Positions 58,215 to 64,000 of a stretch of 64,000 bases of DNA are shown piece by piece. A model generated the notes under the pieces. The model was not told the origin of the DNA. It ran no database searches and worked only from the letters and a program-made list of their open reading frames with translations. The position numbers were made by a program, and so were the translations under genes. Location: NCBI GenBank assembly GCA_949316235.1, contig OX438760.1, positions 3,660,501-3,724,500 of the forward strand, read 5' to 3'. The stretch is from Oegoconia quadripuncta. Lineage: Eukaryota > Arthropoda > Insecta > Lepidoptera > Autostichidae. Every line of letters starts with the position of its first letter. The first letter of the stretch is position 1.

Positions 58215-58690
58215 TATATATCACAAACTTAACAGCAAAGCCCAATGATGGATAGCAGCGTCATTGTAGTGAAGCAGCCAAAAACCACCAGCCCCGTTGT
58301 GGCGATTATAGGAAGTACCATGGAAAGTGATGTAAATCGTGCTATGGGCTCTCCCATAATGTCCAACGGATCCCGCCTCCTCACTGGATCCTCCCGACAG
58401 TGGTACTCGACAAGGCGTCCACTAAAGGTAGACGGTGCCCTACGTTACCTTGGACCCAGCCTATTTAAAGAAAGTAGCAGAAGGCTGCCGCTGGTAATAA
58501 TGCTAATAATAAGAGTAGCATAAACGCCTGAGAGCTCGTAAATTATGACGACTTGACATCATTCTGTTCTAGATTACCCGACGGATTACTGAATTTAGGT
58601 CGTCAAGCATGAGTTAACGTTCCTTTCATATGTCCAACAGTGGACTTCTATTTGCTGTTCATATGTGACTGTACAATATAAATGCTTAAA
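58215..58690. other. intergenic, possible unclassified element
   Basis: An open frame from 58245 is Ser/Arg-rich with GC-rich composition (VIVVKQPKTTSPVVAIIGST). It lacks recognisable domains, and splice sites are not convincing. Confidence 0.3.
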
Positions 58691-59027
58691 AGTATCTTTT
58701 TTTTATCCCCAACGGGTTAGCACTTGACCTCAATCACACCTGATGTTAAGTGAAGACGAGGCCGAAGGTGGTAACGTACTGATCCGGAAACCCCATTTGA
58801 TTTGGGGGACTGGCTATCTTATCTCTGACAACCGGAACACAACAATGCTATTAACGTTGCTGTTTGGCGGCAGATTTAGATAAGATGATAGTAGCTAGCC
58901 AGGCGGACATTTAATATGCCTTACCACCAAGCAAACAGAGTACTAAATATGTACACCGCTGGGGATGGAACCCACGACCTCCGAAACGTAAACCCAATGT
59001 TGTATACATTGAGCCACGGAGGCGGTT
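58691..59027 (-). mobile_element. tRNA-derived SINE, family A, minus copy
   Basis: TTTTTTATCCCCAACGGGTTA to CATTGAGCCACGGAGGCGGTT, full length. Confidence 0.92.
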
Positions 59028-59488
59028 AATTCTTTAAAATTAATTCTTGCATTCAAAGAGAAAACGAATGACTTGCGGGTCCCATTTTTTATGGTCATTT
59101 CGTAAATTTATACTGCTTAATAAATTTCTTTATTATAAAAATACACAAAGAATAAAGAAATAAATTATGTGGCATCCATTTTATTTCCAATAATATATTA
59201 AATATACGGTACGGTATTCTATACAATGACACACACGGAGAACAAAAAAGTCCGGCCTACAAAAAGCCCGTCGTTTGCGCTGCCCCTTCACAATGTTGGG
59301 CACCTACGGAACCCTCATGGCTCGAGTCTTACTGGCACTTGACCGGCTTATCGTAGACAGAAACAGCCATTTGATACTTCCTACTCTGTTTTCTAGTTAA
59401 CATTATATTTCGTTCTCATATTTCATTTACTAAATAATTTTCTTATACTTAAAACAATTGATTATTGAAGAATTGAATTGATATTGAA

Positions 59489-59884
59489 TTGATGATTAAA
59501 GAACAGAGCACGAAATGTTGGCAAGAATATTTTGATGAAAGGTCACTGACGAGGGGAACCTGGTACAGGACGATTCAACCTACGCTGTATAGATTCCCCT
59601 GGTTTGAGGGTACGAATATGAGCAGGTCCCAAATTATTACTGCCCTTAGGCTTCGCTCCGGACACATTCCATTAAACAGTTTCAGCTTCCCCATGGCAAA
59701 GTCCCCATCACCTAACTGCAATGAATGTGAAATTGTAGAACATGTCTACCACATCATGATGGAATGTGTCCGGAATGAATCCGAGAGGCAACAATTTTTC
59801 ATTAAAATTAACTTTAATGGCGAAATGGGAATGTGTAACAGTGTCTTAGCTGCCCCCACATCGGGAGCAGCTAGGACACTATAA
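59489..59884 (+). pseudogene. Jockey-like LINE C-terminus (RNase H/zinc-knuckle end)
   Basis: The 131-aa frame contains ITALRLRSGHIPLNSFSF, then CNECEIVEHVYHIMMEC and NESERQQFF. The TxLRxGHxxL / CxxCxxxEx.HxxxxC pattern is the common C-terminal part of Jockey/R1 LINE ORF2 proteins. It lacks the RT upstream, so it is a 5'-truncated copy, though this part is still open. Confidence 0.82.
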
Positions 59885-60217
59885 TTTAGTTGATGTAGGT
59901 ATTAAGCGTAGAGGTTAAGATATTCTGTATCACTATGAGGGTGACATCTTCTTTATTGAAGAAATCCTCCTTAAAATATACAGAGAAAAAAAGAACAATT
60001 CATTATATTTATTTATCTCACTTTTACATTTTCATGTCATGTACCTATATCTCGCAGGCAGATCGTTGAATTAGCCTTTTCTTGAAATGCCTAAGCGGAT
60101 CGTTATGTATGGCCGATATATCATACATTATTGGAAACTGCGATAACTATGTATCCACCTGTATGTAGGTAACATACCGAACATTCGCATTAAACGGTTC
60201 GACTCTTCATTCATAAT

Positions 60218-60321
60218 GCGAACAGCCAAGGTATGGAACTCCCTTCCGGCGTCAGTCTTTCCTGAATCCTATATACAACTTTAGGATATTTAAGAGTAGG
60301 GTAAATAGGCAACTACTGAGA
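60218..60321 (+). pseudogene. LINE ORF C-terminal fragment, copy 2
   Basis: ATGCGAACAGCCAAGGTATGG, then CTTCCGGCGTCAGTCTTTCC, ending AGGCAACTACTGAGAT, as at 27641. The similarity stops exactly where the foldback-like element begins. Confidence 0.78.
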
Positions 60322-61687
60322 TTTTGGGGTGTGTAATGTTTGATATAATAACAAAAAGTCTAATTATCAGTTTGCATAATTTCATATGATATAATTTTAC
60401 TTAATATAATGTTCAAATGATACAACGTTCTGTTTATATAATTTCACTTGATATAAAACTCGTTTAACATAATATTTACTTTCTATAATGTTCATTTGAT
60501 ATAATTTCATTTGATATAATAAACAGTTTATCTAATGCTCGTTTAACATAATCAATACTTTTTCTTCAACATTTAACATTTGTTAAGACTTTTTTCGTTT
60601 TGAATAAAAACTTATTTATGTACTTTTATTTTTACCCTGTCTTGATTTATGCTAAACGTTAACATTACACGTTTACTAAACAAAAATTTTGGCTTGTGTT
60701 ATAAACACCAATATATTCGAAATACCTGCCAGAATGGATAAATGCTCACCAAATTGTGTTTCTTTAAATATTGTACAAATTACGAAATATTGTTCAAATA
60801 TTATATTTATTATAAAAACGTAACCTATTCTTACTATTTTGGAAACAAGTGGTCAAATAGGTCTGTGTAGTTATAAAAAAAACTACTAATACCCGAAGGT
60901 TAGGGCGACCTTTTTTACCTTCGAACCAAACCTCTCCTCTAGTTTTTTGCCCGATTCTCGCAGCTCCGCTTCGCACGTGTTACTTGTTTATTGTTGTATA
61001 AATTTAATCATAATCATAATCATTTTTTTTTTAAATTTATCTTTTCAACTATTTGATGAAAAGACCATTATGTGAAATAAAAATTATGTCTAGTGAATAT
61101 TATCACAAACGATAATTATATACTATGAGCATTATGACTACCGGTAATTATATGAAATGAACGTTATAACAAATGATAATTATATTTAATAATATTATGC
61201 CAAGTGTTGTTATAGCAAATGATTGTTATGTTTCGTAAACATAATACTAAATGCAATTACATTAAACAACTTTATGCCTTTTGAAAATTATATCAAGTGA
61301 GTGTTATGTCTAATGAAATTATATTGTTTTTTTATGCACAACGGGTTGATACTTGACCTCAATCATACCTGATGTTAACTGAAGATGAGGTCGAAGGTGG
61401 AAGTGAACGCCAACACATTTGGGGGACTGGCTATCTTATTTCTGACAACCCGGAAGACAACAATGCTATTAACATTGCTGCTTGGCGGCAGATTTAGAAA
61501 AGATGGTGGTAGCTAGCCAGGCGGACATTTAAAATGCCCTACCACCAACCAAACCGAGTATTAAGCATGTACCCGGCTGGGGACCGAACCCGCGACCTCC
61601 GAATCGTAAACCCAATGTTGTTTACATTGAGCCACGGAGGCGGTTACAAACGGTTTGTTATTATATCAAACATTACACACCCCAAAA
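60322..61687. mobile_element. foldback-like element with repeated TATAAT arms
   Basis: Ends are perfect inverted repeats of 30 bp: GGGGTGTGTAATGTTTGATA then TAATAACAAA at 60326-60355, and the complement at 61654-61683. An AAAA/TTTT extension lies on each side. The left arm (to about 60555) is a string of 14-15-base units around TATAAT (TTTGATATAATTTC, TTTAACATAATATT). The right arm (61070-61326) holds complementary ATTATA units. The middle is non-coding. A family A SINE has inserted in the right arm. Confidence 0.8.
61327..61646 (-). mobile_element. family A SINE inserted in the foldback-like element
   Basis: TTTTTTTATGCACAACGGGTT to GCCACGGAGGCGGTTACAAA. It lies wholly between the ATTATA arm and the right terminal repeat, so it is younger than the element. 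Confidence 0.92.
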
Positions 61688-61881
61688 TTTTGCGATCAAA
61701 ATTTGGTAGCATCAAAAGCAAGCGGAGTTAACGGGCAAATTTATAGCGATTGAACACAAAACGAAATTACATGGAAAGACTGCTCTCTTGATTGACCTCT
61801 TTCACTATAGTCTCTGTTCACATTAACAAGCAGATTTCTGCAGATGACTGATGATACAAGTCACAAAACTAATCAACATAT

Positions 61882-62196
61882 TCATGCATTACCTACAAGA
61901 GATACTTCACTACCAACAGATAGATTCTTCTTTCTTCTGTTTAACTTAGCAACAACGAACTCCATACATAACACAACGCAAGCTACAAAGGCACCCAAAG
62001 CAGTAACACCTAGTGCTGGCACTATGTCCCCAAGTTTAACCCTCTCGGCGAGCAAAGCCGTACGACAGGGCGGGGGCCGAACCTTGAAGCGTGACACCAG
62101 CAGCTTCGCTAACCCAGTCTCGTGAAGCCAAGCTCCCTTTATACGGAATATATTGGTCCACTCCCCGCGTTTGTTCGTAGCGATCCAGGATAACGT
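61882..62196 (-). CDS. ionotropic-receptor-like terminal exon (104 aa)
   Basis: Acceptor TTTTCTTCACCAACAG, then a frame to a TGA at 61882. It reads TLSWIATNKRGEWTNIFRIK, then GAWLHETGLAKLLVSRFKVR, a linker, and LGDIVPALGVTALGAFVACV, VLCMEFVVAKLNRRKK with a short tail. An amphipathic 'xGLxxLLxxRF' segment, a roughly 24-residue membrane helix (residues 58-82) and then a basic cytoplasmic tail is the usual ending of insect IR / iGluR-like chemoreceptors. The ligand-binding part and pore would be in exons further up the minus strand, which I did not find here. Subfamily cannot be given. Confidence 0.6.
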   Translation of the reverse strand, partial: TLSWIATNKRGEWTNIFRIKGAWLHETGLAKLLVSRFKVRPPPCRTALLAERVKLGDIVPALGVTALGAFVACVVLCMEFVVAKLNRRKKNLSVGSEVSLVGNA

Positions 62197-62261
62197 CTGT
62201 TGGTGAAGAAAATGTATGTTTTAGAACCTCTGTATAAACACAGATGCGTATATCTAGCTCT

Positions 62262-62591
62262 TTTATGCACTTAGCTAGCACTTGACCTCAAACACACCTG
62301 ATGTTAAGTGTAGATGAGGCCGAAGGTGGAAGCGTACTAACCCGGAAATCCTATGTTATTTGGGGGACTGGCTGTCTTATCTCTGACAACCGGAACACAT
62401 CAATGCTGTTAACAATGCTGTTTGATGGCAGACTTAGATAAGATGGTGGTAGCTAGCCAGGCGGACATTTTAAAATGCCCTATACCACCAACCAAACTGA
62501 GTACTAAACTTGTACCCTATAGGGGTTCGCACCCGCGACCACCGATTCGTAAACCCTAATTGTTGTTCATATAGAGTCATGGAGGTGGTTA
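62262..62591 (-). mobile_element. tRNA-derived SINE, family A, minus copy
   Basis: TTTTATGCACTTAGCTAGCAC to ATAGAGTCATGGAGGTGGTTA. More diverged than most. It lies immediately upstream (minus strand) of the receptor-like exon. Confidence 0.88.
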
Positions 62592-63165
62592 ATGAATTGC
62601 ATGAACGAGAGTAATGGTTTTCCTCGTCGTTTCTATACTGACAACTAAAAAGGTCACAAAGGTCTCTCCGTGCGCAGAGCTTTATGCTGAATAGGGGGGC
62701 ATTATTGCTATTACCATACATTATCAGCCTTACACATCCCCCCAGTGGGGGCACAGCCTCCTCCTACTGAGTAAGGACCGTAATCCGTCACACGGGTCCA
62801 GTGCGTATTGAAGGATGTTTATTTTTTTTTAATTCATAGGCTTACCAAAAATGGTTACATCTGACAATAGCAAGATTTAATCAGACCATATCTAATTAAG
62901 ATGCACAATTACTTATAGGTAAACACAGCTTATAGTTAGGGCAAACAAACGTTAACATTAAGAAGACTTACTCTTAATTGTAACAATGTCCTTTTCATTA
63001 AAGAAAGGACGCATTCTTTTCCACTACTTCAGAATATTTATTGCATTGACCGAATTTAAACGACTTTATGGCAAAATATAGAGTATATAAAATAATAATA
63101 TCCATTTGTTTGATATCTTCGATAGCTCAGTTATGGGGCAGAGAAATGCGGAATGCATCACTCAC
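62592..63165. other. non-coding between the two minus-strand exons
   Basis: A GC-rich block near 62690-62800 (CCCCCAGTGGGGGCACAGCC, CACACGGGTCCAGTGCG) looks like a transposon fragment. The rest is AT-rich. No exon linking 63166 to 62196 was found. Confidence 0.4.
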
Positions 63166-63339
63166 CGGTAGCCGGTTCCTGGTCTTCCTGGGGGCCTGCA
63201 TCCACGAGCGGTTCAGGAGAATCCTTCCCTATTGGCACTATCGGATGTTTGTGTGAAGATTTTGGTATACCGTATGGCGGATTTGAATTGATTTGAATTA
63301 CGCCGCAAGGTGGCGTGGCAAGTGCCGCGAGGCAATTAA
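63166..63339 (-). CDS. putative internal exon, unknown product (57 codons)
   Basis: Bounded by ATTTTCAAACAG on the acceptor side and ACCG/GTGAGT as donor, on the minus strand. The only open frame reads NCLAALATPPCGVIQINSNP, PYGIPKSSHKHPIVPIGKDS, PEPLVDAGPQEDQEPAT, phase 1 at both ends. It is richer in GC than its surroundings, with Pro and charged residues that look like real protein. Its phase does not fit the exon at 62196 (phase 0), so it either needs a missing exon or belongs to another gene, perhaps nested. I do not recognise it. Confidence 0.45.
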
Positions 63340-64000
63340 CTGTTTGAAAATAATTAATTGAAATAGAAACGAATTTGAAAAGAAAAACACAGGAAATCTT
63401 CTATATTGGTGCTTTCTACAATACCGAACATCATTATTATTATGTTACATGTACTTACAAATAAAAGAATTTGATTGAATGTTATTTCGTTACTTCTATT
63501 ATTTCAAGTCCTGGCTTGCTCAGGCAAATTATTGCAGTTTTAAATTTTCTCTTTAAATAACATTTGCTATCTACAACAACATACGTAGGTACCTATTTAC
63601 AAATTATTTTGAAACTATTATGCCTACCTATTAATAATTTATATACTAAACAGTAGCATAACCAGATACATATTTAATCATAGTACTATTAGGTAATAAT
63701 ACAAACGATACGATACAAATAATATAAACGAATGTACCCTTTTATGATAAAGATTTTGTACTTTCCTTTAAAATTTAGATTACTAAGATTGTTTTATCGT
63801 ATTTTTCTCCATACACTGTACACACAACGAATGGCAGCCGCGTCATACCAACGTCATACCAAGTCGGCCATTTTTGACAGACAGTGGTACTACCCTCCCG
63901 CAATACAGTATTTTTACTAGTGCGGAGGTTAGTTTGTCATTGTTTTTCACTGCTAATAAGTGCTAATTGATAATAATAATTATAACAATTACCTAAACAA
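63340..64000. other. right edge, nothing supported
   Basis: AT-rich sequence with short open frames. No splice-consistent exon was recognised on either strand. Confidence 0.4.

Noticed and set aside
62036..62281. Alternative frame through the receptor-like exon (YEQTRGVDQYIPYKG...)
   Set aside because: It overlaps the frame with the membrane helix and ends without features. It would fit phase 1 from the exon at 63166, but its peptide has no domain, so the receptor-like frame was preferred.

Overview
The window reads as animal nuclear DNA from an insect, very probably a moth or butterfly. It is AT-rich. Its genes are split into short exons with GT..AG introns. It is crowded with tRNA-headed SINEs, LINE 3' ends, MITEs and a Tc1/mariner-type transposon of the kinds common in lepidopteran genomes. 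There are no bacterial operons, CRISPR arrays or free-standing tRNA/rRNA genes. The species cannot be named from the sequence alone.

Left half (about 7-35.3 kb, + strand): one long gene is scattered over at least eight exons whose reading phases chain together. They are 12280-12395, 13678-13794, 17117-17400, 19764-19920, 21063-21218, 21730-21797, 32989-33126 and 35241-35298 (stop). The four central exons encode a nearly complete T-box DNA-binding domain of the Tbx1/Tbx10 (Drosophila org-1) type. The first exon is not certain; a phase-compatible candidate lies at 7081-7138. The last T-box exon is separated from the next by an 11.2 kb intron full of transposons. The final internal exon is squeezed between a SINE tail and a MITE.

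Right half (about 39.7-63.3 kb, - strand): two complete, unfamiliar secreted-protein genes lie in tandem. The first (43110 to 39867, 2 exons, 411 aa) has a signal peptide, a furin-like RKKR site and a His/Pro-rich tail. The second (56516 to 49873, 3 exons, 373 aa) has a signal peptide followed by a Ser/Pro/Tyr-rich repeat region. Further right, a terminal exon (62196-61882) resembles the C-terminus of an insect ionotropic receptor with its last membrane helix. A separate putative coding exon of unknown family sits at 63339-63166.

Most of the rest is mobile DNA. A complete 2.1 kb Tc1/mariner-like element (7979-10098) has an intact 353-aa transposase and 268-bp inverted repeats. A 1.37 kb foldback-like element (60322-61687) has perfect 30-bp ends and arms built of TATAAT-like repeats. 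There are at least three tRNA-derived SINE families in many copies, several LINE families as 3' fragments, four or more MITE families, and simple repeats. Intervals not listed show no coding signal that I could support.
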